In this document: positions 32,994 to 45,895 of the stretch, one piece after another | Numbering within the stretch: position 1 is the first letter of the stretch | Layout: the number at the start of each line of letters is the position of its first letter | Source of the DNA: Monosiga brevicollis MX1 | Lineage: Eukaryota; Opisthokonta; Choanoflagellata; Craspedida; Salpingoecidae | Direction of reading: 5' to 3' | Length of the DNA stretch: 64,000 nt | Assembly: GCF_000002865.3 (NCBI RefSeq) | Contig: NW_001865055.1 | Location: 533,029-597,028 of the forward strand | Made by a program: the position numbers and the translations under genes | The notes under the pieces: generated by a model | What the model saw: the letters and a program-made list of their open reading frames with translations, nothing else | What the model was told of the DNA's origin: nothing | Databases searched by the model: none

Positions 32994-35753
32994 ATGGATG
33001 GAGCGCCGAAGAAAAAGTCGAGGGTAAAAGGGAAGGGCAGGGCAGAAAGAACGAAGAGGCGGAGGCGCCCAAGCAAGCTGTGCTTGCTAGGCGAGGGCCA
33101 CCTGCGCGCTATCGGCAGGCGGAAGGAGAGGGAAGGCGCCCGTCCAAAGGAAAGACCAGCAGAGTAGAAAAGGCGAAAGGAGCAAGGGACGTGAGGCAAG
33201 AAGAGCAGCGCTGTGAGGCAATGGCGAAAGTCGTCGCTCAGCTGACTGGCTCGGGTGAACGAGAGAGAGAGAGAGAGGGGGGGGGGGACGTCGAGACCAC
33301 TCATACCTCGTTCGTTCGTGTTCCCAAGTTCTTCAAGGTAGAAGGGGGTCGTGATGGTTGGGCCAGAAGCTGGCCAACAAAGAGCAAGATCAACGACCAA
33401 AGCAAAAGGCCTGGTCGCCACTGCCGAGTAAATTACTTGGGGAGGGGAGAAGGCTGCTTCCCTAGACTCGATCATCAGCGCGCACCAACACACCCGCGAG
33501 GCACAAAAAAAGTACGTCACATGAGTTGAACGTCGTTACCGACCAAACACACCGATAACAAACTCTCTCGCAAACTCTCTCTCTCTCACACAAACTCTCT
33601 CAAACTCTCTCTCTCTGTTTGTCTCTTTGTCTATTTGTCCTCTCTTTCTCCGTCTTCAATGAAAGTGCATCCAAGGTATGACAAACAGCAAGGTTGGGGA
33701 CGGGGGGGTTGGGAGCCAGGCAATGTGCGATATATGCGATGTGCGATGTGTGCGATGCGCGACGTTGAAGAGAACAAGAACAAGAGGATGAACAAGGCAG
33801 AGAGATTGGGGATGTGCATCAAGACCAAGACGCAGACGGCCTTGTGGAGTGACCATGAAAAGGATTCTTGAGTCAGTGTGTGGTCGCGAGAGGTTGGGGA
33901 TGTGCCAGTCACACGAGACAGGGCAAGACACAGCGCAGAGAGGAGGTGGAAGGGTGGGAGTTTAATTGTGTTGACCAAGCGGGGGCATCAACTGTGCTTT
34001 TGTCTCCCAAGTTCGCGCTGCCAGTTGGCATGAGGAACAGATCTTACCGTGCAGGACAGCCAAGAGAAAAAAAAAATGAGCAGCGGAACTCAATTGCATG
34101 AGAAACCTCTGGCTACGGCTGCGACAGAGAGGGGGTTTGGACCGAGGTCACACTCAGAGAGAATGGTATAATCTTGTTCAGAAAACAGGAAAAAGTCAAA
34201 GGCAAAGCAGAGATGTGGGAATTCATGAACAGGCGCCCAGAGATGTGTCATGAGGAGCCGAACAGTGGCACTGCAATGGACACAGCCGTTTGGTCCCTTT
34301 GGACAAAACGTGGGCGTGGGCATTGCAGCTATTTGTGAACCCATGAAAGTGTGACGTCAGGACCCACAAACCCATGGTTTCTTTTGTTTGATATTGAGGG
34401 ATGTTCACGCTTTTCCTGTCCGGTTGGTGTGTGTTGCGTTGCACCTGGTGTTTTGTGGCGTTGGGTCCACGCCGTGCGATCTTATGGATCGGGACGAGTC
34501 GCTCTGCAATCAAACATGGTGTAAGTCTAGGGAACCGTTGTGGCAGTGCGCCGACGCAGAAGTGGTCAGACAGGAAAGAAGGGGGGGGGTGTCTGAAAAG
34601 AAAGAAGACCTCCATGTTAGTACATGTAGTTTTCATTCCCAGCAGCGGCGCCGGCGCTTGGGATCAAGATCTAAGTGAAGTGTTTGTCATTCATCGCCAT
34701 CCACGCGACATTACATTTGCATGATGGTAGCAGCCTTGGTTGGGCGCTGTCACTGCCCCAAGCACGTGTGAATGTGACCCGAGGGTCGCGTGTGTTGGTG
34801 ATAGGAGGACAATGTGTCCTTGGTGTCCTCGGTTCGTCGGGAAACATGGCGCTGCTTGACCGGAACGCGCCCGGCACGGTCAGCGGACATAACCGGATGG
34901 AATGGAGTAGAAAAATCAGCCACAGCGTGGCCAGACCAGCTACAACAAGACATCCGATGCTGCCAGAGTCGACGACCACGGCAAAATTGGCTGTCTTGCA
35001 GTCGATCAGAATGACTTTGGGGGGATGGCACAAAAGGGCGCGGCGCGTGGGCGCCTGTACCAAGTTAATGTCCCCACTTGGGCCCTGGTGGTCTCTGGAG
35101 CATACTGTACCAACACCCGGCCAACGGTGGACTCAAAGTAGGTGACCCAGCCGATCTTTTTTTTTTTTTTGACGGTCCAAAGCCCGACGCGCGACTGAAG
35201 AGATCAACCACGTCGGTCGCCTTTCACCCCCCCCTATCTCGTGGCCCATTCCTAATCCCATCTTCATGCGCAAGCAAGGCCTGGAGCTCCGGGTTCAGTG
35301 GGGTCAATCCTGCCTATATCACGATGTCGTCTGTCTCTCCGATTTTGTCTCCCGCTTGTTCCTCCCCCCCCGCTATTCTCTTTCTCTTCTCTCCCTTACC
35401 TTCTGGCGCTCGCGCGGCCCCTCACCTGTGTGTTTTTTCCTCAGTACCGACCCATCTTTTTGTCAAAAAACACCTGCATCCTACACACGCTACCAGCAAG
35501 TTTAACTGAATCAACATTCCGAGGGTGTGTTTACTTTAGTATTGTCAGATAATGTGTGTGAATGACAGTTGGTTGGCCTCGCCTTGGCAACCAGTTTTTC
35601 ACTCCTTCACCGCTACTGCTGCTGCTGCTGCTGCTGAGACCTGCTCTGCCCCCCCTTGCTGTCTACTCCCTGGCTCTCTGCTCGCTTGCTTGCTGTGCTT
35701 CCCTGCCGCGAATCGTTCCTGGGTTGATAGCTGAACGGTACATAGCCGACACA
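32994..35753. other. Long divergent intergenic region without a supported gene
   Basis: About 2.76 kb between the F-box/WD40 gene start and the calaxin start. Contains a (GA)n-G run (33261-33287), CT-rich runs (33560-33645), a T run near 35158-35170 and a (CTG)n run near 35620. Several open frames of 100-200 codons exist on both strands, but none shows domains or matching splice sites, and I do not call them. Confidence 0.4.
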
Positions 35754-37018
35754 ATGGCGCATCGCAGTGAAAAGCTCAAGCTGCTCGAGGAGCTGACCGA
35801 GTCAACGCACTGTACGTGTGTGAGCGCGTGATTTCGCTCTACAGCGCCCCCTCCGTCCCTGCCAGTGCCCACTCACCTGCTCGGACCACATGCATGCATC
35901 CCGGCGACGTCTACAGTCTCATTGGACGAAATCAATGCACTCCATCGCATGTTCAAGTCACTCACGGACACCGAAACGGTGAGATCACCCAGACTCAAGC
36001 CCCGCTGCGCCCCGCCCTGTCTCCCTTGCTCACTGCCGGCGCTGACCCTCTGGCTCAGATGGCCAAGCCAGTTTTTCGCGAGCTGCTGCACGACTACTTT
36101 AGCTTTACTGACGATCAGATGATGGACAAGAGTATGCGTCCCGCCATCCCCACAATGCCGCCGAGCCTTTGACCATGGAACCCACGACGCTCACATGTCG
36201 TGCTCCTCGCATTGACCAGTTTTCAAGGCCTTTGCCAAGACGGAAAATGTTCTGTCCTTCGAGACGTTTGTCACCGGCCTGTCCACCTTTTTGCGCGGCA
36301 CGGTGGAGGAACAAGTCGAGCGTATGTCGTTTTTTTTTTCTCTATCCTTCGCCCAAACCTGCATTGCGTTGCCCGCTCAGAGATGCAAAGGGTTTCCCCT
36401 CTCAGCCACACGCCCCCACCGCCTCTTCCGGCTCTAGTTGTGTTCAACATCTATACTCGAGGCTCCATGGAAGCCATCAACCGCGATGATATGTGCCTTC
36501 TTTTGAAGAAGAGTATCGTCAAGGTATTGCCCACAACACCCCGATATTACTCATGTTGCTCGTTGGCTGGCCTTTACCCTCATTCACAACCTGCCAAATC
36601 ACACAGCCGGCGAGTGAGGAGGAGCGCGACGAAGGCATCCGCGATCTTGTGGACATGCTTCTTCGCAAAATGGTCAGTCAATCTGCCTTTGATGGGCCGT
36701 GCGTCTTAAATTCGCTTGGTCATGACGCATGACGCTCAACCCTGCCCCTGTCTGCCCTCACCCAGGATAAGGATGGTGATCATCTGCTTTCCCTCGAGGA
36801 TTATAAAAAGTCTGTTGCGGAAGACAAGCTTCTTCTCGAAGCCCTGGGCCCATGCCTGCCCAACGGCAAGGTCTGCCCTCCTGTTTTCTTCCACTCATGG
36901 GGTCTGCCACTCTCCATGGCCGCAGCTTGCCTCAACTCAGCTCTGGCTCAACTGACATTGGTTCAAATAGGATGTCAAGGAGTTTTTGGCTGCAGCAGAA
37001 GTCTTGCCTCGCATCTGA
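35754..37018 (+). CDS. EFCAB1: Calaxin / EF-hand domain protein of outer-arm dynein
   Basis: ATG 35754 (MAHRSEKLKLLEELTESTH) to TGA 37016-37018, about eight small exons. It aligns by eye along its whole length with calaxin: FSLDEINALHRMFKSL, KPVFRELLHDYFSFTDDQMM, VLSFETFVTGLSTFLRGTVE, EEERDEGIRDLVDMLLRKM, then DKDGDHLLSLEDY and LLLEALGPCLPNGK. Calaxin is the calcium sensor that binds outer-arm dynein and tunes the flagellar waveform; here it would act in the choanoflagellate flagellum. Only the third EF-hand loop (DKDGDHLLSLED) keeps its acidic calcium ligands. The first (AKTENVLSFETF) and second (YTRGSMEAINRDD) have lost most of them. Expression is expected with other ciliary genes, but no RFX-type site was looked for in detail. 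Confidence 0.9.
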
Positions 37019-37612
37019 GTCTCACCAACCCCCACCCAACTGGAGCGGCATTCGTTCGCCTGCCTGTTGCTTGGCCTGCAAGCCACGTCAGAATCTAGAA
37101 ATAACAAGGGTATTGTAGAATGGGTCCGGGGCCCCTGGATCTGGCGTGTCACCTGCATGGCGCTGGCAGTGGTCCCATGAAGAACATGAGCACCACAAAC
37201 AACAGTTTTCAATCTAGTGTTTCCCTTTTTTTTTTTTTCTTTTTCCATCTCTGCCCCTCTTGTTTTCTGACGCCGTGTTGAAAAGCCTTGGAACCCACTG
37301 CTTTTTTCCGTGGACCACCAACATTTGTAATTTTTTTTTTCTTTGATCCTTGGTTGATGTTTGGCAACAAGATCTTTCGTGGGCAGGCCAACATTGCGGT
37401 TATGACGGCGAAAACAACCATATTGGGGCCCGAGATGTGGTGTGAGGCGGACGTGTTGCCGAGACGGGGTCAATCATATCATGCTTGGTTTGAAGCAGTC
37501 ACTCTGACGGATGGAGACCACCACCAGCAAGGAGCCGCACAGCGGCTTTGAAAGGCTGAAACAAGTGGCATGGGCCTGTCAACGCCCATCCACGTCAAAA
37601 CTACAAGAGTGG
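37019..37612. other. Convergent 3' spacer
   Basis: About 590 bp between calaxin and the RG-rich gene, with T runs near 37230 and 37330. No gene seen. Confidence 0.45.
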
Positions 37613-38536
37613 CTACTTTTTGTTGTCCTGTTGCAGCTTGCTCAGCATGGCTGACACGGCATAGTTGAGCTTTGGTTGACCTCTACTCGTGTGGACCAAA
37701 GAGAAAAGGGGGGTTGGGGGCGTTGGCCCAAGATGAGAATGCAAGTCTGTACAGTCTGGGATGGCGACAATTTTCAGACAGAACAAAACACCGCGGTCAA
37801 AGTGTGTTTGTCGCACGCACTTGCTGTTGGTGGCCGAGCGACGAAAATATTCTGCGCGGCGCTGTTCCTGGCGCTTGGCTTGCAACTGACGCTTCTCATC
37901 CCTGGTCATGCCAGGGTCACCAGACCCGGGATCCACGCGCGACGTGGGACGCGTCTATGTTTGTGTATCATGTGGTGGTTCGGTTAGACGTACCGCAGCC
38001 AAGTTTTGACGAAAACGAACAACCTGTGAAAGTTTGGGGCAGAACCATGGCGGTGAATTACCTTTGTCTGGTCTTGATCTGGCTCCAGCCCTCGGGCCCG
38101 CTCGTCCTGCTGGGCGGCTGCCTCGGCAGCCAAAGCTTTCTCTAGGGCGCTCTGGTTATCATTACCCTCCTTGGCCATCTTGCCTTTGAGTCTTTTGAGC
38201 TTGTAATTGAGGCCCACCTGTTGTTGCTGCTGGGCTTGCTCTACCCAGACAAGGGCAGGCAGCCAAGCAGGCCCGACGTTAAGCAAGAGCAGGAAGAAGC
38301 AAGCGTGCAGTTTTCCTGATGAGTTGACGGCAAAACGTACTAATAGCTGACACGGTGTGAGCCGGCTGAGCCCTTGACCGGCCTCGCGCACCACGACCAG
38401 CGCCACGACCAGCGCCACGACCAGCGCCTCGACCAGCGCTTCTACCAGCGCCTCTACCAGCGCCACGCGCGCGACCCCGTGTCCCGCCACCGCGTGCACG
38501 ACCACCACTGCCACCCCGACCACCGATCCGAGCCAT
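37613..38536 (-). CDS. Small Arg/Gly-rich protein with charged helical C-terminus
   Basis: Start ATG 38536 (MARIGGRGGSGGRARGGGTR); stop TAG 37613-37615. Four exons are proposed: the RG-rich N-terminus (about 38345-38536), an exon with LNYKLKRLKGKMAKEGNDNQ and ALEKALAAEAAAQQDERARG, one with MTRDEKRQLQAKRQEQRRAE, and the last with LNYAVSAMLSKLQQDNKK. RGG tracts of this kind bind RNA and are targets of arginine methylation, so a nuclear or RNP role is a guess. The N-terminal RGAG motif is encoded by a 12-bp tandem repeat (38391-38462). No family recognised. The splice joins fit phase only approximately at the first intron. Confidence 0.5.
38391..38462. repeat. 12-bp tandem repeat coding for RGAG units
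   Basis: Six 12-bp units (ccacgaccagcg and variants) inside the RG-rich reading frame on the minus strand. Unit length is a multiple of three, so copy-number change would keep the frame. Confidence 0.85.
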
Positions 38537-38575
38537 TGTCTATTCGTCCACCCAGCGTCGGCATGAGCACCATCA

Positions 38576-38700
<125 letters not shown>

Positions 38701-39279
38701 GCCACCGCCACCGCCACCGCCACCGCCACACAGCGCTACCGACAGCGAGAAGGGAGAGAGAAGGGAGAGAGAGAAATACGAGAGAGCAGCAAGAGAGAGA
38801 GAGAGAGAGAGATCAACTCGTGGGTGGCAGGCAGCAGGAATTATCTGACATTCAAGAAACCAAGAGCAACTCACTGTTTTCGCCTTTTTCCACAAAACGC
38901 TTTTCTCTCTCTGTGCGCGCATGTGTGTTATTTTTTATTTTTTTTTTTCAAAGGTACGACGGTGGCGGCGGGTTTGTGGCAGTGGCAGCGGCAGTGGCAG
39001 TGATGTTGGTAGAGACGGGTAGTGGAAGGGGTGGTGGAGGGTGGGGTTTGGGCAGCGTGAGGGCGGGAATAGAGGGGACCTTTGAATTCGGCGCCTTCTC
39101 CTTCGTCTCATCAGGATGGTGTGTGTGTTTCTCGCATCTGAAAGGCAGCAGCTTTCTAGGCAGGGGGTAGTTCAATGGATCACCGTCGTTGTCAGTGAGA
39201 GGCAGTGGGTCCGCAACGGCAGGCGGATCGCCGCAGCAGTGGTTCGGAACGTCAAACGCCCTTCTCGAGCCTGGACAAG

Positions 39280-42200
39280 ATGGGCGCCCGCGTTCGGCTT
39301 CAAGTATGTTCCTGTAGCTCCCGGCGCCCCAGCCTCGATTCCGTGGTTGGTCTTGACTCACCGGCGCGTCCCCTGCTCTGCAGCACCAGGATGTCGCCCT
39401 TTCCCTGGACTTACAGCGCCGGTTTGTCAAGGTACTACCGCCTTTGGCCACGAACATGCCTGCACATGCCCACACGGCCGTTTTCCTTTCTCACGCCTCC
39501 TTGTTTGTCGCCCCCTCCGACCTCTCGGCCCGTCCTTTCTTGAATGCTACGCATCATGCAGGGCTCGACCACGCTGACTTTGGTCGGATCTGACACCACA
39601 GCGCCCTCCAACCTATCCATCATCGATGGCTCCCGCCTCTTCTTGAACGTGGGCCCAACCGTGCGCATCGCTCGGGTCCTCGTCAACAACGAGCCCGCCA
39701 AGTACACAACCGAATTCCCTCTGGTCCGCCTGTTTCCCGAATCAAGGTCAGTGACGGGCATGTTCTTGAAACTCTACATCAGGAACCCGCCATCATTTTC
39801 ACCACTATCACCACTACCACTTCCAAGCACATCTTCACTCAATCCGACGCCCCTTCCGCCCCCCGCCCTCCCACTAGCGACCGAGTGCCCGCTGCACAAA
39901 TTCAGAGCGCTTATGGTGCTCGTGCAAAACAAGCCCAGGCTGGCGAACTCTGCATCACCCTGCCCAAAGCCCCCAGCCCAGGTACCATGCCCATCCCAAC
40001 GCCCCATCTTGCACACCTAGCCAGTCGTGGCCCCGGCATCGCTCTCTCTCTCCCCTGCCATCGCCCCATCACGCATGGACCTTCACTTCCGGACCTCACC
40101 TGCCCAGCTGAAACCATCACTGTGACCGTACTCTTTGGTTTGACCGACGACAATCCGGCCTTGACCTTTGCCTCCAACGGAGCCACTGACAACCCTGCTC
40201 ACTCCGTTTACACCTCGGGCCAGGCCAAGGTGTGGCGTTCCCTCCTTCACCTTCATCGCTGAACGGACCGCCGTTGCTCATTCACCCGCGCTCACCCCTC
40301 CGCTACCCGCTTCCCTCCTCTTCCTCCTTCCTCCTCACCTGCTGCTCTTTGCCATTCCAGGACTGGCTACCTTGTTTGCTGCGCCCTGATGCGCGCTGCA
40401 GCTGGCGCTTCGCCCTGTCTGTGCCCAACACGACCAACCTCCGAGCCATCACGCTGGGCGAGCTGCAAACGGAGAGCCAGCTCTTGTCCAAAACCGACCC
40501 CACCCGTGCCGTCTTTGAGTACTACATGAGCGATAAAGGTGACGGTGGCGCCTCGGCATGGTCCATTGGCTTTTACGTCGGGTTCGTGGCTGCCCCGCCC
40601 TGCCCTTTGCCTTTCGTCGCTTTCTTTTTTTCCTCGCGCTCCCTCTATCCATTACACAATTCTCAAATCCCCTCACTTCACATCTTTGCATCATGGCCCT
40701 CGCATTGGCCATGTTGCGCCCCATCCCACCCTTGTAGAGTCCTGACTAGCTTGGAGCTCGAAAGCGGCATGGCCTGGAGCCACCCAGATCTTACCAATCT
40801 CCTTCCGTCCACATGCCGTTGCATGGACCGAGTGAGTTTTTTTTTTTTTCCCCACATTGTTTTTACTCTGAAGCTCCAGGCACCCACCATCAACCCACTC
40901 TGCTCATGCACACGCATCATTGTCGACCTCGGATCCTTCAGATTGCCGATCTCGCTTCAACGGGCCAAACTATTGCCATCCCCATACCGCATGAGCATTA
41001 CAACATTGTATTTGCTGATCAAGTGCCCCTCAACATGCTCTCCTATTCCTGTCTCACCATCATCAGGTATCGTCAAGATTCAGTTTTGGCACGGCAAATC
41101 CACTTTGTACACCACCCTTTTCGTACCTCGGTGCTCATCACCCGGTCTCATGCACGCTCCTTCCGCCTCAGCAATGAGCTTCTTTACTCGGACGGCATCA
41201 TCGATGCTGCCTTTGTCACCCCCTTGCAGCTAGCTGAAGCCTACGCTCGCCAACTCTACAATCACTATCTCGCCCCCGCCGGCAGGTGAGTCGCTTTCGC
41301 CAGCCAGCTCCACGCACTTGAAAATCTGCGCTCATTTCCCCGCCACACACACCTTCTACAACGACATAGCGACCACATGTGGCTCTCCGAGGGATTGGTC
41401 CACCACTTTGTGGCCAAATTCCGCGCTCAATTCTATGGCATTAATGAAGCCACTTATGACTTGCACAAGGTCTGAATCAGCTGTTTTCGACCGCCGATGG
41501 TTTGACAATGCAATGCCCAGCGATAAAAGGGTGCCTCACCACTTGCCCGTGTTTGCTCTTTTTCTGCACTTGGCTGTTGCAGACGCTGCAACGGGTCTGC
41601 GAGTTTGATGACAGTTACCCTGCCCTCATGTCAGACGAGTACCACCTCTTCTTCAGTACGTGTCATTCCAGTGGTCACAGTGTACACACATGCTCCAAGG
41701 ATCCATCACAATCACAGGCACAAGTATTCTCTGGCTCACTGTCTCTCATTAACGCACAGGCCGTTACGACGACTTTTTGCGCCTCAAGTCACGCCTTGTC
41801 ATGAACTTTATCGAGAGCGAGCTTGGCATGGAAAACTTGGCCGAGGTGTGTGACTCCCCCCTTTTCCATTCGTGCCCTTCCAGACATACACTGTGCTCCG
41901 TTGTGATTTGGATTGAGCATGACATTCGCCACGTTAAACCGAAATGGGCCCTGGACTATTGACAGTTTATCCAAACGCAACTCTCGGCCGCCGATGAAGC
42001 GGACACCTTTAACGTGAACAACCACTTGCTGGTCGCCAAGGAGGTACAGCCCCGCAGCAAGCATCGTGCGTTTTGTGCGACTGTCCCTCGACGTCTCCTG
42101 ATGAGCCTACCCCGAACACCCTCCTCTGTTTCAGTTTTTTGCGACGGCATACTCCTCGTATAATCGCGAGTTGACAAGAGTGACGGCCCGCCTACTGGAA

Positions 42201-43811
42201 GCCAAGCGGCTTCCACGGCTCAAAGTCAACTATGAGTGGATTCAGCCGAGCAAAATTCGCATCACTGTCGAACAAGAACCGCCCTTCCTCGAGGTATACC
42301 CACCACGCTGCCACGTTTTGGGCGCCGGGCAGCTTTGATTCAACAACCAGTACTAATATGATTGCATCTCCCGCCTCCCCGTCCGGGCGCCTTCTAGATG
42401 CCTCTTCACATCGGCGTACAATCGGTTGAGTGTTACGAAGTGCATAAAATCAACATGAGTGGACCCAAACATGAAGCCATCTTCAATGTCATCGGCACGC
42501 ACCGCTCGTAGGTGTTCCGCACCCAACCCGTTACCGTTGTAGCTTTACACTTTGGTTGTCCCTGCCAGCGTCAGGCCGAGTGCACAAAAACACCCCTCAC
42601 ATGCCCATGCGTCGTGTCGAACAGGGCTCGCCGCAAAAAGATCAAGCTGCGAACCAACGACGAAGTCGATGTGCTGCTCGACCATCGCAGGTTTGTCCCC
42701 CCTTCAAATTGGCCTCTTCCCTTGTGCGCACGGTGCACTGTTCGCCAGAGTCTTAGCCATCTCACCTGGCATGGGCGTCAATAGCACCAAGAGCACTATC
42801 ATGTGGGTGCAGGCAGATGTCAACATGAAATGGATGGCCCGCGTTGAGATGAAGCAGGAATGGTGGGCCTGGGGCTATGCTGCCGAGCATGAGCGCCATG
42901 TTGGCTGGCAGGTGGATGTACGTTAAAGTTTGCAGTTGCACGAGTGGGGTTGAGCCGAACTTGGGGCTGAAAACGACATTGCTAGGACTCCTCACATCAT
43001 GCTGGTCTCTCTCAACCGGGAACTTGATAGGCTATTCATGCGCTGCGGCAATTCAAGGACAAAGATGCCATCAAATTGCTGGATGAGATTGCTGCCAACG
43101 AACGCTACTATCACCGGGCTCGCCGCCAAGCCATCCTTTCACTGGCCCAGATGAGTGATGCGCCCGTCAAGGAGCGCTTTCAGTACCTTGTCAAGTATCT
43201 GCGGAAGTACGTGAGAGTGCAGTAGCATAACATAGTCCCAACCGGCTACTCTCATGAACGCAAATGATCCGTGGATGCATCTGCTCGACTAAAGGCGTTA
43301 TTGTGCGCCGCCGTCAATGGAGCTTATTCGGGCCGGCAAGACGGAGATTCCAGTCATTCCCATGGAAAATGACTTTAAAGACATCCGCAACTACCTCGTC
43401 CTTCGGGTATGGCGCGTTGCACAAAGCTCCCGGAAGTGTTTGCTTATTGGCAAATCAGGCCTGTGAATGACACCTATTGATTTATACAATTTTGACTCCA
43501 CCAGGACCTGGCGGTCGCGCTTGGGCAGCTCGTTGAGACGCCAAACAAGACTTGCGAAGACGCCCTGCAAGTATTGATTGATATGTTGCAATACTCCGAC
43601 AACTCGGACAACATGGTACGCTTCCACGATTTCGTGTGCTTGCACACGCACACGCAGAAGGGATGAGTGGCAGACCTCGAGCCTTGCGATTCGAGCAAAA
43701 CTTATTTTTCTGATGTTCTGCTTGCCAGTTTGACGACGGCGAGTACCGTGCCGAAATCATCAACGCCATGGTCAACGTTTTATTACGGTCCTGGTACGTA
43801 GCACGCGCGCA

Positions 43812-43866
<55 letters not shown>

Positions 43867-45895
43867 CATGTTTGATTTTGGTCTAAACGACTTCCGGATG
43901 TTGCACGCAGGCGTATGCCCAGCGGCAGTCGTATCATGACCGAGGAGGTGAGTGTTTGTTGTCTTCAAATCGAGGCTGGTTGCTTTCCGGTAGAGCTCAC
44001 GACCACGCTCGGCGGCCCATTAGCAATTGTGCGAGAAAACCGAGACGGTGATTCAGTTACTCGTGCACCAGCTGAGCTATGACACCGTCGATCCGTCTTA
44101 CAACCAGCCTGTTACTGCGCGGTTGGTATTCATCTTTGTACCGAACCTGCAATGTGCAAGTCGACCTTCTGCAATGCTGAGTTGACTAATTGCGAGCTTC
44201 ATCTTCAGGTGTTTGAAATGCCTCAAGCTACTGATGTTGTCCGGTCTGTTGCAAAGTGATGACTCCATTTTTGAAGCATATCTCAAGTACGCGGTTTGCG
44301 CCTTGCGCCAGCTAGCTCTTTCCCGCTTGGGACTGCTGTGCTCGCCCACCGTGGCTGTGAGGCTTCTGTCATATTCACCGATTGGCGCTGGTTCGGTGAC
44401 AGACACCCCAATCCGCTCAACGTGCGCTTGGAAGCAGCCAAGTCATCCTTTTGGCCCCTGCCTTCAGAAAAGCTCGACGCATTCATGGACTTTTGTCTTT
44501 CAACGGATCGGGCGCTGCGGTATGCAACATTGCAAAAGCGCGCTGCATGGCAAGCGTGGAATGGGCGCTACCATTTGCCCTCGGCTTTATAAAGTGGCTA
44601 CCGCAATTGCGTGTTTGCGTGCTTGCCGTGATGATGCTGTTTTGCGCTCTTTGTAGGCTCGAGTTACTTGTCTGGCTGCAAGAGCGTGTGCCAAAGCTGA
44701 AGACGGATACGTTGTTGCCCCTGCTCAAGCTCTTGTGGCGCCACCAACAAGAGTTGCCCTGTGTAGATGAGCATTGGCGCCTTGCCTTGCTGCGTGTGTA
44801 CACTGCTGTCGACGAACGTACGTCCAGAGTAGTCGCTCTTGTTGCATAGTCGTTAGGCGCAGACAGGTGCATGAATATGCAAGCTTGCGCTCACTTGTGG
44901 CGACTCGCGATAACGCAGGTGCTCAACAGGAAGTTCCAAACAAAGCGATTATTGGGCAAGCTCGCTCGTCCGAAGGCCTGCCGCCCACCAAAGTGAGTCT
45001 GCTCTGGCGTGCTGCGTCCCGCGCTGCAAAAGTAAAAACCGTGTACCTGACCAGCTCCTACCTGCCTGTAGCTGGCCAAAACGCACATGCGCATGAACAC
45101 GACCAAGCCACCCTTGCCTCCAAAGCCGAGCACCCTCAATATTCGCCCTTTGTCCAAGGATGGTGCCGGTCCGTCGGGCAGAACGGGCATGCCGGAAAAG
45201 GCCCCCGAGACCCCGACTCTTCTGCGCAATGCTAAAAAAGCCAAGCAGCAACTTCGCGAGTCGACCATCTCGTCCGCTTCCATGTACGTACTCACAGAAA
45301 CTCCATTGCGCCCAGAGTATGAGTCTGTCATCATATGTGCTTGCCATTGCTGCGCGTTTCTGAAGGATGCCATCGTTGGGAAGCAGCCTCAAGCAAGACG
45401 CACACGCAGCCCCGCGAGCCAAGAGCACCGTGGCTGGCGGGAGCAGCAGCGTGAGCGGTAGTGCCTCCGCCGTCTCCAAGTTCCTCGACGCGCCGCAGGT
45501 GGGAAACTGGAGGCCTCTCTGCATGCCAGTCAAAGCACTATGATCCGGTCTAACAAATCGCCTCATCGACTTGTGGTTTCCGGATTGGATGCATTTGCAG
45601 GCTAAACCAAGCGAGCGCAAGGATGCACCGCCTCGGCTGACCATGAAGCTGAACGTGCCGGGCAGTGCTCGACAACCTTCAGAAACGGTTCCCAAGACCG
45701 CTGCAGCCAGCCCGGCCACGAGTCGACCCACACCTCCCACGGTATGCTTATGCTGCCTTATGGATCCACACGCGCGGCTCGGTCGTATTGGTCGTTGCTG
45801 GAACTCAGCTTCACTGCCTTCGAATCAATGGGTGGGCACGGCAGGCGCCAGCTTATGCTGACGATGACAGCGATGAGGGCGATGCGCCGTTTTGA
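39280..45895 (+). CDS. TAF2: TFIID subunit TAF2 (M1 aminopeptidase-like)
   Basis: ATG 39280 opens MGARVRLQ, split by an intron from HQDVALSLDLQRRFVKG, the same start as animal TAF2. About 25 exons follow. Recognisable stretches: LPCLLRPDARCSWRFALSVP, ASAWSIGFYVG, HYNIVFADQVPLNMLSYSCL, LSNELLYSDGIIDAAFVTPL, LAEAYARQLYNHYL (site of the peptidase zinc motif, here without HExxH), DHMWLSEGLVHHFVAKFRAQ, MSDEYHLFFS, MENDFKDIRNYLVL, then HEAT-like C-terminal helices (RLKVNYEWIQPSKI, AIHALRQFKDKDAIKLLDEI, EALQVLID-type). The end is disordered and acidic (AYADDDSDEGDAPF, stop TGA 45893-45895). TAF2 is part of TFIID and helps recognise promoter DNA around the initiator; the peptidase fold is non-catalytic. 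One intron holds a CA repeat (43814-43863). Confidence 0.92.
43814..43863. repeat. (CA)n microsatellite in TAF2 intron
   Basis: About 25 CA units in the intron between the exon ending AEIINAMVNVLLRSW and the next short exon (RMPSGSRIMTEE). Confidence 0.95.

Noticed and set aside
34675-35145. 156-codon plus-strand frame in the large intergenic region
   Set aside because: No recognisable domain, an equally long frame on the other strand, and no consistent splice partners.
39160-39200. Sequence resembling a tRNA D-arm (GGTAGTTCAATGGATCACC)
   Set aside because: No anticodon stem, T-arm or acceptor pairing follows at the required distance.
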